A DNA stretch of 64,000 nt from Pseudomonas sp. GM41(2012) (GCF_000282315.2 NZ_AKJN02000005.1:209311-273310); one strand, 5' to 3'; shown: positions 44,320 to 53,037, counted from the first letter of the stretch. Notes: generated from the sequence alone by a model not told the origin. Numbers and translations are program-made.

Positions 44320-44535
44320 ATGAATCCAAAATTCCCCAGTGAAGAACAGGGTGGCTACGATCCCATCCCGACACATCCCGAACCCCTGAGTCCAGGACGC
44401 ACCACCCTCAATCCCGAAGATGAACCGGGCATCGACGAACTGACCGACAATGAAGGCGCGCGCCCGCTGAACGAGGAAAAGGTGCTTGAGGAAACCGACA
44501 ATGCGGGGCACGACGGCGAGATGGATCCCCGCTAA
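44320..44535 (+). CDS. Small acidic hypothetical protein
   Basis: Predicted 71-residue, strongly acidic and probably disordered protein. It opens MNPKFPSEEQGGYDPIPTHP and ends EETDNAGHDGEMDPR. ATG at 44320 is preceded by GAGGTG; an in-frame ATG at 44278 has no such site. I do not recognise a named family. It follows the DUF465 gene by 117 bases on the same strand and precedes a REP pair. Codon use fits a native gene. Confidence 0.65.
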   Translation: MNPKFPSEEQGGYDPIPTHPEPLSPGRTTLNPEDEPGIDELTDNEGARPLNEEKVLEETDNAGHDGEMDPR

Positions 44536-44551
44536 ACCAATCACCCACTAT

Positions 44552-44648
44552 CCCTTGTAGGAGCTGAGCTTGCTCGCGATGGCGATCTGTCAGTCACATC
44601 AATTTTGACCGTGCCGCCGCCATCGCGAGCAAGCTCGGCTCCTACAGG
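44552..44648. repeat. REP pair, inverted (GAGCTTGCTCGCGATGGC family)
   Basis: Left arm CTTGTAGGAGCTGAGCTTGC... and right arm ...GCAAGCTCGGCTCCTACAGG enclose a spacer of about 40 bases. It lies between the convergent acidic-peptide gene and the gluconolactonase-like gene. Confidence 0.88.
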
Positions 44649-44666
44649 TACAGGTTATTTTGGTGT

Positions 44667-45755
44667 CTATTGCAGCGCAGCACTCAACGGCAATCGCGCC
44701 ATATGTTTGGCCTTCAACGATCCGAAATATAGCCAATCCCCATACTCCCGAACGGTAGTGATCGGCGAATAGTTGTCGCTGCTACCGTCCTGCAAGTTGG
44801 CGATCACTTTGCCGTCCAGATCCAGCCCCAGCGCGAAGGCGCGTTTTTCCACCGGTTTAGGCAGGAATGTCATGGCCCGCACGATCATCTTGCGCACGAA
44901 GGGATGCGGCGCGGTGGCATCGAGCAGTGCGTTGCGCGGTGCATAGAGCGCCACCCAGAAGCGGTCGTGACCATTGAACGCGAGGTTGTCCGGTAACCCT
45001 GGCAAGTTGTCGATGAATAGATCACGGGTGCCGGCTTTCGGCCCGCTCAACCAGTAGCGACTGATGCGATAGGCGCCCGTTTCGTTGACCAATACAAAGG
45101 CATCGTCCGGGCCCAGGGTCACGCCGTTGGCGAATTCCAGCTTATCCAGCAGGACCGCAGTCTTGCCGGTCTGGAAGTCATAACGCAGCAAGCGGCCATC
45201 GCCGCCGTGCTCGATGATTGCTTCGCCGTCACTGCCATAGCCAAAGCGGCTGGAGGCATCACTGAAATAGGCGTAGTGCCCGGACTTGTCGATCGCCACG
45301 TCGTCGGTGAAGCCGAAGGGCACGCCGTTGGCCTCCGTGGTCAATGGAATCAACCGGCCCTGGGCATCCAGTGACAGCAAACCCTTGATCCCGTCGGCAA
45401 TCACCAGCAGACCGTTGGGATGACGGGCCAGGCCCAAGGGTCTGCCGCCCGTATCAGCCAGAACCTTGGTGACCTTGCCGTCGAGGCTGGTACGGATCAA
45501 TCGGCCGTCATGCAAACCCGTGATGAGGACGTTTTCCTCCAGTAGCAACGCTTCCGGGCCGTCGATATCCGCGGCGCCGACGCGCTCCACGCCTTTGAGG
45601 CGCTGATTGTCGGCGTAGATGCCGCTGGTGAGGGAGGGCGCCGGTGGCGGTGTCCAGGCCACCGGTTGAACCTTGGTCGGCATCAGCAGCAGAAAGGCGC
45701 CGATGGCAACGACCACCAGCAACACCACATGGCGAAACTTGACGGTTCGATTCAT
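44667..45755 (-). CDS. SMP-30/strictosidine synthase-like beta-propeller protein
   Basis: Protein of 362 residues with an N-terminal membrane anchor (HVVLLVVVAIGAFLLLMP) and a six-bladed propeller facing the periplasm. Diagnostic stretches are DGPEALLLEENVLITGLHDG, GGRPLGLARHPNGLLVIADG and the family block FTDDVAIDKSGHYAYFSDAS. Relatives include gluconolactonases and strictosidine-synthase-like hydrolases. Its ATG overlaps the stop of the sterol-desaturase fusion gene (ATGA), so the two form an operon. A lactone or sterol-like substrate is possible but not shown. Confidence 0.87.
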   Translation of the reverse strand: MNRTVKFRHVVLLVVVAIGAFLLLMPTKVQPVAWTPPPAPSLTSGIYADNQRLKGVERVGAADIDGPEALLLEENVLITGLHDGRLIRTSLDGKVTKVLADTGGRPLGLARHPNGLLVIADGIKGLLSLDAQGRLIPLTTEANGVPFGFTDDVAIDKSGHYAYFSDASSRFGYGSDGEAIIEHGGDGRLLRYDFQTGKTAVLLDKLEFANGVTLGPDDAFVLVNETGAYRISRYWLSGPKAGTRDLFIDNLPGLPDNLAFNGHDRFWVALYAPRNALLDATAPHPFVRKMIVRAMTFLPKPVEKRAFALGLDLDGKVIANLQDGSSDNYSPITTVREYGDWLYFGSLKAKHMARLPLSAALQ

Positions 45756-46906
45756 GTGGTCACTCCTGCCGGGGCCAACTGTTTTTGCGCCATTTCGCGC
45801 AATGCCAGCATCGACGCTGCCGACTCACGATCGATGCGGCGCTTGAGCAGCAGTCGATTGGCAATGCGCATCGCCAGGCCGCTGAACTGATACTCCAGGG
45901 TGCGGACAAAGCGTGTGCCATCGCCCTGGGCCTCGCACTCGTAAGTCACCACTAAAGACAACCCGTGATCGTCATGGGCCCAGGCACTCCAGCGGCGTCC
46001 TGGCAGGTATTCGTTAACCTCCCAGTGCAAGTGTCCCTCACGCCCGCCCGCCTTGATGTCTTCCTCGAACCTCCCCCCGGCATGCAGCGGACCGCTCTGG
46101 CCATCGACCTTGAGGGACGAAGGATGCCACTCCGGCCAACGGGTCACGGTGCTGGCATAGGCGAGCACGTCAATCGGGTCTCCAGCAATGTCGATCTGAT
46201 GCTGCATGCGGGTCATGGGCGTTCTCGTCGGGTGCAGGTCGATCGGCTCCGGTTCCCAATAGAGGGTGCCGAACAGGTAGTCCATCAGCGGAAAAACGAT
46301 ATTGAAGTTGCGTTCCTGCATCAGCTCACGACGGTGATGCAGTTCATGCAGACGGCGCATCTGGCGGATCCACGGCAACCGTGTGACGGGGTTCTCGGGT
46401 GGCAGATGCTCGCAGGCATGGAACACTTCATAGGTCAGGTAGCCGAGGACCAGGCAGCCGCCGAACAACCCGGCGACGTTGGCATCGAACTGCTCAAGCA
46501 GCCACCAGACGGGCAGGGTGATGACGACCGTGTGCAATACGATCAGCCAGGCTGGAAACAGAATCACCCGCCAGTCCCGGGCCGTGTCGTAGGTCATGTG
46601 ACCGGGGGCGAAAAAGCTGTGATGGTCGCCGGCATGGCGGGCGTAGAACAGTCGCGCGAAGCTCTTTTTGTGATGCCCCAAATGCCGATGGATCATGTAC
46701 ACGCCGAAGTTGAAGAACAACAACGTCAACGGCACCGCCAGCCATTCCAGTGGCTGTACCCGGTGCACGGTGCTCCAGAATCCGCCGATGGCCAGCACCC
46801 CGAACAGCAGCACAAAAGCGCCGTGCAGCCATGGGTTGTAGAGCGGATGAATAGCAGCGCGGTAGCGGGTGCGGAATGCTTCGGTGGTCTGCCTCACTGC
46901 AATCAC
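45752..46906 (-). CDS. Sterol desaturase/fatty acid hydroxylase fused to SRPBCC domain
   Basis: Predicted 384-residue membrane di-iron enzyme joined to a soluble lipid-binding domain. The hydroxylase half (about residues 25-230) has three or four helices and histidine clusters HRHLGHHKKSF, HAGDHH and RRLHELHHRR that would bind iron. The C-terminal half (about 240-370) reads as an SRPBCC/polyketide-cyclase fold (DPIDVLAYASTVTRWPEWHP, GGRFEEDIKAGGREGHLHWE). The fusion is unusual; a substrate-handing role for the second domain is inferred. GTG is the only near start and has a weak binding site. It is co-transcribed with the propeller protein gene. Confidence 0.85.
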   Translation of the reverse strand: MIAVRQTTEAFRTRYRAAIHPLYNPWLHGAFVLLFGVLAIGGFWSTVHRVQPLEWLAVPLTLLFFNFGVYMIHRHLGHHKKSFARLFYARHAGDHHSFFAPGHMTYDTARDWRVILFPAWLIVLHTVVITLPVWWLLEQFDANVAGLFGGCLVLGYLTYEVFHACEHLPPENPVTRLPWIRQMRRLHELHHRRELMQERNFNIVFPLMDYLFGTLYWEPEPIDLHPTRTPMTRMQHQIDIAGDPIDVLAYASTVTRWPEWHPSSLKVDGQSGPLHAGGRFEEDIKAGGREGHLHWEVNEYLPGRRWSAWAHDDHGLSLVVTYECEAQGDGTRFVRTLEYQFSGLAMRIANRLLLKRRIDRESAASMLALREMAQKQLAPAGVTT

Positions 46907-47003
46907 CTGTAGTTATTGTTATCTCCAGCAGATTAGACGATCCCGGCGTTTTGGCTGGCCCAACCTTGAGGACGCAACCGCCATGCTTCGGTGCAAACCG
47001 GAT

Positions 47004-47867
47004 TCAGGTCAGCGGGTTCCAGCGTTGCGACCAGTCATCGTCGGACTTGATCACTTCGCGCAGCAGGTCGAAGGCTTGTTGCAAGGTCGCCGAGTCGCGG
47101 TCGCGGGAGTAAACCAGATAGGTCGGGTAGCTGAATTCCGGGGCTTTGGGCACTTGCTCGAGCACACCGCTTTCCAGATAACTCTGGACCACCCGGGTGC
47201 GGAAGTAGCCACTGCCGCCGTTTTCCAGAATGTACTGCAAGCCCAGTGGGCCGAGGTTGAAGCTCAACGCGGCTTTGGCTTTTTCCGGCAGGGCCGCATC
47301 GTGCTGACGACGGAAGTCCGGGCCCCAGTCGATGTACACGTAGGGATCGGGTCGTGCGGCCAGGCGGATGAGGACCAGTTTTTCTTCCAGCACCTGTTCG
47401 ACTTGCAGGCGTGGCCAATACTCGGGCTGGTAAACCAGCGCCGCATCCAGAACCCCCAGTTCCAGTTGGCGCAGCAGGTTTTCACCGTCACGGATTTCCA
47501 TGCGCAGGGCGTGGCTGGGGATCTTCTCGCGCAGCGCGCCGGCCCAGCTGAGCATCAGCGGGTTGCACAGACTGACCTCGCCACCGATGTGCAACACGTC
47601 GCGGTAACCCTCGGGCAATGGCAAGTCCCGTCGCGCCGCTTCCCAGGTTTCGACCAGTTGATTGGCGTAGACCACGAAGGCTTCACCGTTCGGCGTCAGG
47701 CGCGCACCGGCGCGGTTGCGTACGAACAGGGTGCTGCCCAGTTGACTCTCGAGTTTCTGCACGCGCGCGGTGATCGCGGTCTGGGTCACGTGGAGTTTTT
47801 CGGCAGCTGCGGCAAGGCTGCCGTGGCGGACGATTTCCAGAAAGGTGCGGGCGAGATCGATGTCCAT
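47004..47867 (-). CDS. LysR family transcriptional regulator
   Basis: Regulator of 287 residues. The N-terminal helix-turn-helix (about residues 1-60) reads FLEIVRHGSLAAAAEKLHVT followed by QTAITARVQKLE. The C-terminal periplasmic-binding-fold effector domain (about 90-285) contains VLDAALVYQPEYWPRLQVEQ. It lies 98 bases upstream of the desaturase operon on the same strand; LysR regulators usually control a divergent gene, and none is present, so its target is uncertain. The start is at the usual position for the family (MDIDLARTFLEIV). Confidence 0.93.
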   Translation of the reverse strand: MDIDLARTFLEIVRHGSLAAAAEKLHVTQTAITARVQKLESQLGSTLFVRNRAGARLTPNGEAFVVYANQLVETWEAARRDLPLPEGYRDVLHIGGEVSLCNPLMLSWAGALREKIPSHALRMEIRDGENLLRQLELGVLDAALVYQPEYWPRLQVEQVLEEKLVLIRLAARPDPYVYIDWGPDFRRQHDAALPEKAKAALSFNLGPLGLQYILENGGSGYFRTRVVQSYLESGVLEQVPKAPEFSYPTYLVYSRDRDSATLQQAFDLLREVIKSDDDWSQRWNPLT

Positions 47868-47951
47868 GGGGTGGCCGGTGCAGGAGGTGCGCCATTGTAA
47901 GAGCGTATGCCAGCAACTGATAGCTCACAGCCAGTTGGGTCAACAAAGATC

Positions 47952-48030
47952 AAAAGATCGCAGCCTGCGGCAGCTCCTACACGAGATATTGCATACACCC
48001 TGTAGGAGCTGCCGCAGGCTGCGATCTTTT
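47952..48030. repeat. REP pair, inverted (GCCGCAGGCTGCGATCTTTT family)
   Basis: Arms of 30 bases, 47952-47981 and 48001-48030, are exact inverse repeats with a 19-base loop. Between the LysR gene and the 3' end of the YtcJ-type gene; the T-rich arm ends could terminate the latter. Confidence 0.93.
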
Positions 48031-48041
48031 AGCGGCTCATT

Positions 48042-50000
48042 TCAAAACGCAAAACACGAACAACCAAAGGCCCCCCAGAAACCGGCGAAATCGCTGACCG
48101 GTGCCGAGGACAGCCGCGCCCGTTCATGGCTATGGGCATGTACTGCGCAAGCCCCGACACATTGATGGACCTGCGCCGTCAGTGGCGCCAGGGGTTTCCA
48201 ATGGCCCGGTACTTTGGCAACAGGCGACCACTCAGGCACCACCGGGACGGGAGGCGGCCCGAGTTTTTCAAACTCGACGCTGCCGTAGACGATCTTGCCG
48301 TCAACGATGGTCAGGACCGATTCGATCCATTTGACCGCCTCATCCTCGATGTGGAAATAGTCCGCCGACAACGCAATCAAGTCCGCCAGTTGCCCGACCT
48401 TGATCTGGCCTTTTTTACCTTGCTCGGAGGAAAACCAGGCGCTGCCGTGGGTGAAGAGTTCCAGCGCGGTATCGCGGCTCAAGCCTTGCGGGTACAGCGC
48501 CAAACCACCGACGGTGCGACCGCTGATCAGCCAGTACAGCGAAGTCCAGGGGTTGTAACTGGAGACGCGCGTGGCATCGGTGCCAGCGCCGACCGGAATG
48601 CCTTCGGCCAGCATGCGAGCGATGGGCGGCGTGGCTTCGGCAGCCTTGGCGCCGTAACGGTCGACGAAGTATTCACCCTGGAAGGCCATGCGGTCCTGGA
48701 TCGCGATGCCACCGCCGAGGGCTTTGACCCGTTCGATGTTCTGCGGGGTGATGGTTTCGGCGTGGTCGAAGAACCACGGCAAACCGTCGAACGGAATGTC
48801 GCGATTGACCTTCTCGAACACGTCGAGCATGCGGCTGATGGATTCGTTGTACGTGGCGTGTAAACGGAACGGCCAGCGCTGCTCCACCAGATGGCGAACC
48901 ACCGGTTCCAGTTCCTGTTCCATGGTTTGCGGCAGGTCGGGGCGGGGCTCGAGGAAGTCTTCGAAGTCGGCCGCCGAGAACACCAGCATTTCCCCGGCAC
49001 CGTTGTGCCGTAGAAAATCATCGCCCTGACCGTAGTGGGAGGTGCTGGTCCAGTTCTTGAAGTCGGTCAGCTCTTCCTTGGGTTTCTGCGTGAACAGGTT
49101 GTAGGCAATGCGCACCGTGAGTTGCTGGTCTTTGGCCAGTTGCTGGATGACTTGATAGTCGTCCGGATAATTCTGATAACCGCCGCCGGCATCGATGGCG
49201 CTGGTGACACCCAGGCGATTGAGTTCACGCATGAATTGGCGGGTGGAGTTGACCTGGTATTCCAGCGGCAGTTTTGGCCCCTTGGCCAGGGTCGAGTAGA
49301 GAATCATCGCGTTGGGGCGGGCGATCAGCATGCCCGTCGGGTCGCCATTGGCATCGCGCTGGATCTCGCCACCCGGCGGGTTTGGCGTATCGCGGGTATA
49401 GCCGACCACCTTCAACGCGGCGCGGTTGAGCAGGGCGCGGTCGTAGAGGTGCAGGACGAACACCGGGGTGTCCGGCGCGGCTTTGTTCAGTTCATCAATC
49501 GTCGGCAGGCGTTTTTCGGCGAACTGGAACTCGTTCCAGCCACCGACCACCCGCACCCATTGCGGCGTGGGCGTACGGTCGGCCTGATCCTTGAGCATGC
49601 GCAGCGCGTCGACCAGTGAAGGGACACCTTCCCAGCGCAGTTCGAGGTTGTAGTTGAGGCCACCACGGATCAGGTGCAAGTGTGAGTCGTTGAGACCGGG
49701 AATCACCGTGCGCCCGTGCAGGTCGATAATTTGCGTGCCGGGACCTTGCAGGGCCATGGCCTGGGCATCGCTGCCGACCACCACGAAGCGTCCGTCCTTG
49801 ATCGCGACGGCGCTGGCCTGAGGTTTTTTGCGGTCGACGGTGTGCAGGCGTCCGTTGTACAGAATGAGGTCGGCGGGGGCGTCGGGCATGGTTTTACTCC
49901 CTGCGATTAGCGGGCTGATCCAGGCACCGACGGCGCCTGCCGAAAGGCCTTGCAGTACACGTCGGCGGTTAAATCCGTCGTGGTCGTCAGGTGGACTCAT
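48042..50000 (-). CDS. Tat-exported YtcJ-type amidohydrolase
   Basis: Predicted periplasmic metallohydrolase of 652 residues. The N-terminus has a twin-arginine signal (NRRRVLQGLSAGAVGAW). The amidohydrolase domain starts ADLILYNGRLHTVDRKKPQA and contains the metal motif IPGLNDSHLHLIRGG, DHAETITPQNIERVKALGGG and the strand-8 region GIPVGAGTDATRVSSYNP. A C-terminal Cys/His-rich tail (QCVGACAVHAHSH ... FGCSCFAF) is present that YtcJ enzymes do not generally need. ATG at 50000 follows GGAGC; ATG at 50066 would bury the Tat motif. The gene stands alone. The substrate is unknown; relatives act on formamides and similar amides. Confidence 0.88.
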   Translation of the reverse strand: MSPPDDHDGFNRRRVLQGLSAGAVGAWISPLIAGSKTMPDAPADLILYNGRLHTVDRKKPQASAVAIKDGRFVVVGSDAQAMALQGPGTQIIDLHGRTVIPGLNDSHLHLIRGGLNYNLELRWEGVPSLVDALRMLKDQADRTPTPQWVRVVGGWNEFQFAEKRLPTIDELNKAAPDTPVFVLHLYDRALLNRAALKVVGYTRDTPNPPGGEIQRDANGDPTGMLIARPNAMILYSTLAKGPKLPLEYQVNSTRQFMRELNRLGVTSAIDAGGGYQNYPDDYQVIQQLAKDQQLTVRIAYNLFTQKPKEELTDFKNWTSTSHYGQGDDFLRHNGAGEMLVFSAADFEDFLEPRPDLPQTMEQELEPVVRHLVEQRWPFRLHATYNESISRMLDVFEKVNRDIPFDGLPWFFDHAETITPQNIERVKALGGGIAIQDRMAFQGEYFVDRYGAKAAEATPPIARMLAEGIPVGAGTDATRVSSYNPWTSLYWLISGRTVGGLALYPQGLSRDTALELFTHGSAWFSSEQGKKGQIKVGQLADLIALSADYFHIEDEAVKWIESVLTIVDGKIVYGSVEFEKLGPPPVPVVPEWSPVAKVPGHWKPLAPLTAQVHQCVGACAVHAHSHERARLSSAPVSDFAGFWGAFGCSCFAF

Positions 50001-50128
50001 GGGCAGTGCTCCGCGCAAAGGCTCTTGATTAAGAAAGCGAGGGCAAACAGCCGATGTCTGACGCATGCGGCCAGAAGGAATATAGACGGCAAATCCGCAG
50101 GTAGCCGTTTTCCGATGGCGAAAAACGA

Positions 50129-50156
50129 CGAATCCCGCCTCGAGGGGCGGGATTCG
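50129..50156 (-). terminator. Rho-independent terminator of the SCP2 gene
   Basis: Arms CGAATCCCGCC (50129-50139) and GGCGGGATTCG (50146-50156) with a 6-base loop, followed on the minus strand by TCGTTTTTC. Confidence 0.88.
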
Positions 50157-50197
50157 TTTGCAGCCAGGCGTGCCCCCGAAGGTCGGGAGCGGCGCGC

Positions 50198-50512
50198 TTA
50201 GGCCGGGAACAGCTCGGACAGTTTCATGGCCAGCATCATGTCGCCTTCGGCGCGCAGTTTGCCGCCCATGAAGGCTTGCATGCCGTCGGTTTCGCCGCTG
50301 ACGATGCCTTCCAGGGTTTCGCCGTCCATCACCAGAGTCACCTGGGCGTCCGGGTTTTCGCCTTCCTGGAGCTCACAGGTGCTGTCCTTGACGATCAGCG
50401 AGAAGTTCTTGGTATCGTCGATGCGGAAACCGAATACCAGGTCCAGACCGGCAGCAGCGGCTGGGTTGAACTTGGCTTTCATTGCTTGTACGGCATCAGC
50501 TACGGAGGTCAT
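50198..50512 (-). CDS. SCP2 sterol-binding domain protein
   Basis: Cytoplasmic single-domain lipid carrier of 104 residues. The SCP2 fold is recognised from AAAAGLDLVFGFRIDDTKNF, VTLVMDGETLEGIVSGETDG and the C-terminal GKLRAEGDMMLAMKLSELFP. Such proteins bind fatty acids or acyl-CoA and often serve acyl-CoA metabolism. ATG follows AAAGGAT. It has its own terminator. The stand-alone setting gives no further clue. Confidence 0.94.
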   Translation of the reverse strand: MTSVADAVQAMKAKFNPAAAAGLDLVFGFRIDDTKNFSLIVKDSTCELQEGENPDAQVTLVMDGETLEGIVSGETDGMQAFMGGKLRAEGDMMLAMKLSELFPA

Positions 50513-50576
50513 GGTTCGATCCTTTCTTGGGTAATTAGAGCTGGGTGAATACAGCCAGGGTCACAATAGTCCGGAC

Positions 50577-51287
50577 TCAGCGAAACGTGATGAGTTCCGG
50601 GGTCTTCAACAGCTGCAGGTGCGCATGACTGTTGAAAGAAGACAGAGCCACCTCGCGACCGCGAAACTTCAGCAGGTTGAGCGAGGTGTTGACGATTTGC
50701 CAGTTCAGTTCAAACGCCTGCTTTGCGGGCATTTGCGTAATGAGATGGAGCAGGGCCGTGATAGTGCCGCCAGAGGTGAACACGGCGATTTTCTGGGAAT
50801 TGTCGGCGCTTTCGAGGATTCGCTGCAGACCGGCTTGCACCCGTTCGACAAACCCCAGCCAGCTTTCCAGGCCCGGTGTGTCATAGGTGCCGGCAAGCCA
50901 GCGTTCGATGATCAGGGCGAAGATTCGCTGGAACTCACCGCGGTTTTGCGCGGCATTGCGCAGGATGTGCAGCGCTTCGGGTTCGTCCGGTAACATGGCC
51001 GGCAGCAGCGCGCGGATCACCGCGTCGGCGTCGAACTCATTGAAAGCGGAATCGATTTCCAGGACAGGAACCGGCAGGTCTGCCGCAGCGAACTGTTCCA
51101 GCGCGCTGTTGGCCGTGTGCTGCTGGCGGCGCAGGTCGCCCGAGAGGCAGCGATCGAAGCTGATGCCCAGCTCGGCGAGGTGCTGGCCGAGGACTTCTGC
51201 CTGGCGAACACCGATCGGCGACAGGACGTCATAGTCGTCTGCACCAAAGGAGGCCTGGCCATGTCGAATCAAATAGATACTGCCCAC
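50577..51287 (-). CDS. Histidine phosphatase family protein (phosphoglycerate mutase-like)
   Basis: Phosphatase of about 236 residues. The catalytic RHG motif is at the N-terminus (IYLIRHGQASFGADDYDVLS), and the second conserved histidine is in VFTSGGTITALLHL region, where the usual SHG is SGG. The middle includes GVRQAEVLGQHLAELGISFD and SGDLRRQQHTANSAL, the typical arginine block. The start is taken as GTG at 51287 because the family N-terminus begins there; a TTG at 51350 has no binding site. The replaced histidine may lower activity or be compensated, and I could not check it by alignment. The substrate is unknown. Confidence 0.85.
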   Translation of the reverse strand: MGSIYLIRHGQASFGADDYDVLSPIGVRQAEVLGQHLAELGISFDRCLSGDLRRQQHTANSALEQFAAADLPVPVLEIDSAFNEFDADAVIRALLPAMLPDEPEALHILRNAAQNRGEFQRIFALIIERWLAGTYDTPGLESWLGFVERVQAGLQRILESADNSQKIAVFTSGGTITALLHLITQMPAKQAFELNWQIVNTSLNLLKFRGREVALSSFNSHAHLQLLKTPELITFR

Positions 51288-51490
51288 GTCCGCGTCATCC
51301 CGGTACGTTGAAGGTTCGGCGAGGTTATGAGGATGACGGTGAGCTGTCAATGAAAAAACATACGCTTGTTTGAAATGCCCGTTACAGGGCTGTTGCCAGA
51401 GGTTTCACGGCTGGCCGGCGGGGCGGCGCATGGGTATGCTGGAGGTATCCCGCGCGCGTTTATGCAGCGCATCGTATTAAAGGAGTCCCT

Positions 51491-52513
51491 GTGGAGTTTT
51501 TTGCCGAGTACGCAGTTTTTCTGGCTAAGACCGTGACACTGGTGATCGCCATTCTGGTGGTCCTGGCCAGTTTCGCGGCGTTGCGCAGCAAAGGTCGACG
51601 CAAGTCGGTCGGCCAGTTGCAAGTCAGCAAACTCAATGATTTCTACAAAGGGCTGCGCGAACGCCTGGAGCAAACCTTGCTCGACAAGGACCAGCTCAAG
51701 GCTTTGCGCAAAGTCGAAGCTAAATCCGAGAAAAAGCAAAAGAAGAAAACCGAAGCCAAGCCACGGGTGTTTGTGCTCGATTTCGACGGCGACATCAAGG
51801 CCTCGGCCACTGAAAGCCTGCGCCATGAAATCACCGCGCTGCTGACCCTCGCCACGCCCAAGGATGAAGTGGTGCTGCGTCTGGAAAGCGGCGGCGGCAT
51901 GGTTCACAGCTACGGCCTGGCGTCCTCGCAACTGGCGCGTATCCGTGATGCCGGTGTGCCGTTGACCGTGTGCATTGACAAGGTCGCGGCCAGCGGCGGC
52001 TACATGATGGCGTGCATCGGCGAGAAGATCATCAGCGCGCCGTTCGCGATCCTCGGCTCGATCGGTGTCGTGGCGCAGTTACCTAACGTCAACCGCCTGC
52101 TGAAAAAGCACGACATCGACTTCGAAGTGCTGACCGCCGGCGAGTATAAGCGCACCCTGACGGTGTTTGGCGAAAACACCGAGAAGGGCCGCGAGAAGTT
52201 CCAGGAAGACCTGGACATCACTCACCAGTTGTTCAAGAACTTCGTTTCGCGCTATCGCCCGCAACTGGCCATCGACGAAGTGGCCACCGGCGAAATCTGG
52301 CTCGGCGTCGCGGCGCTGGACAAGCAACTGGTGGACGAACTCAAGACCAGCGATGAATACCTCTCCGAGCGTGCCAAGAAGTCCGAGCTGTACCACTTGC
52401 ACTACGCCGAACGCAAAAGCCTGCAGGAGCGCATTGGCATGGCGGCCAGCGGCTCGGTAGATCGTGTGCTGCTGAGCTGGTGGAGCCGGTTGACCCAGCA
52501 ACGCTTCTGGTAA
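51491..52513 (+). CDS. sohB: SohB-type membrane serine peptidase (S49)
   Basis: Inner-membrane or periplasmic peptidase of 340 residues, a paralogue of signal peptide peptidase SppA. An N-terminal helix (FLAKTVTLVIAILVVLASFA) anchors it. A charged linker follows (residues about 70-90). The catalytic serine lies in DKVAASGGYMMACIG, and the basic residue expected for the SppA-type Ser-Lys dyad is in LTAGEYKRTLTVFGENTEKG. The N-terminal DUF-like extension of SohB is present. GTG start after AAAGGAGT. The gene ends in a terminator into whose tail a group II intron relic has inserted. Confidence 0.95.
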   Translation: MEFFAEYAVFLAKTVTLVIAILVVLASFAALRSKGRRKSVGQLQVSKLNDFYKGLRERLEQTLLDKDQLKALRKVEAKSEKKQKKKTEAKPRVFVLDFDGDIKASATESLRHEITALLTLATPKDEVVLRLESGGGMVHSYGLASSQLARIRDAGVPLTVCIDKVAASGGYMMACIGEKIISAPFAILGSIGVVAQLPNVNRLLKKHDIDFEVLTAGEYKRTLTVFGENTEKGREKFQEDLDITHQLFKNFVSRYRPQLAIDEVATGEIWLGVAALDKQLVDELKTSDEYLSERAKKSELYHLHYAERKSLQERIGMAASGSVDRVLLSWWSRLTQQRFW

Positions 52514-52540
52514 CTCTTGAGCTGTCCCGGTACTTAAACA

Positions 52541-52570
52541 AAACCGCAGCGTCCGCTGCGGTTTTTTTAT
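52541..52570 (+). terminator. Rho-independent terminator of sohB
   Basis: Arms AAACCGCAGC (52541-52550) and GCTGCGGTTT (52555-52564) with a GTCC loop, then a T-run to 52568. The intron relic starts at 52573. Confidence 0.93.
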
Positions 52571-52572
52571 GC

Positions 52573-53037
52573 GTGCGCCAGGTATGGCGCATTGCGCGCA
52601 AGCGCAACCAGTTTGGCTGTGGTGGCCACGCTGGTGACTTGGAGCTGAAAGTCCTCTACACACCTGGCAAGGGGGCGTGTTTCCCCAAAGCCCAATACTT
52701 GTACGGAACGCTGCGACGTAGATCCGACAGGCATAAGCAGGAAGGTCGCGCGAATTACCCTGGGAGATCTGCACGTTTGCCAGTGTGCTTCCGAGCGTCG
52801 AGCGGTTCCTGGCTCAGCGCCTGAAACTGACGCTGAACCGGGAAAAGAGCCGAGTGGCACGGCCTTGGGGCTGTGATTATCTGGGTTATGAGACGAGCTG
52901 GCATCAACAGCCAAGGCTGAGAGTGGCGAGCATGAGTCTGCGTCGCCTGCGCTTAATCGCATAACTTGAACCGCCCTATACGGATCCGTACGTACGGAGT
53001 GAGAGGACGGCGGATGTAAATCCGCCTCCTACTCGAT
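52573..53037 (+). mobile_element. Degenerate group II intron (IIC-like), internally deleted (copy 2)
   Basis: The 5' end GTGCGCC matches the intron boundary consensus and the 57 bases to 52629 match copy 1 at 8339 with two differences. Frame 52800-52964 encodes the end of an intron reverse transcriptase, including RFLAQRLKLTLNREKSRVAR, then PWGCDYLGYETSWHQQPRLR. The 3' part has domain V-like sequence (GAACCGCCCTATACGG, CGTACGTACGGAGTGAGAGG) and a domain VI-like hairpin GGCGGAT-GTAA-ATCCGCC. Full introns of this type are about 1.9 kb; here only 465 bases remain and domain V has lost bases, so it should be inactive. It sits directly after the sohB terminator, as group IIC introns do. Confidence 0.8.
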
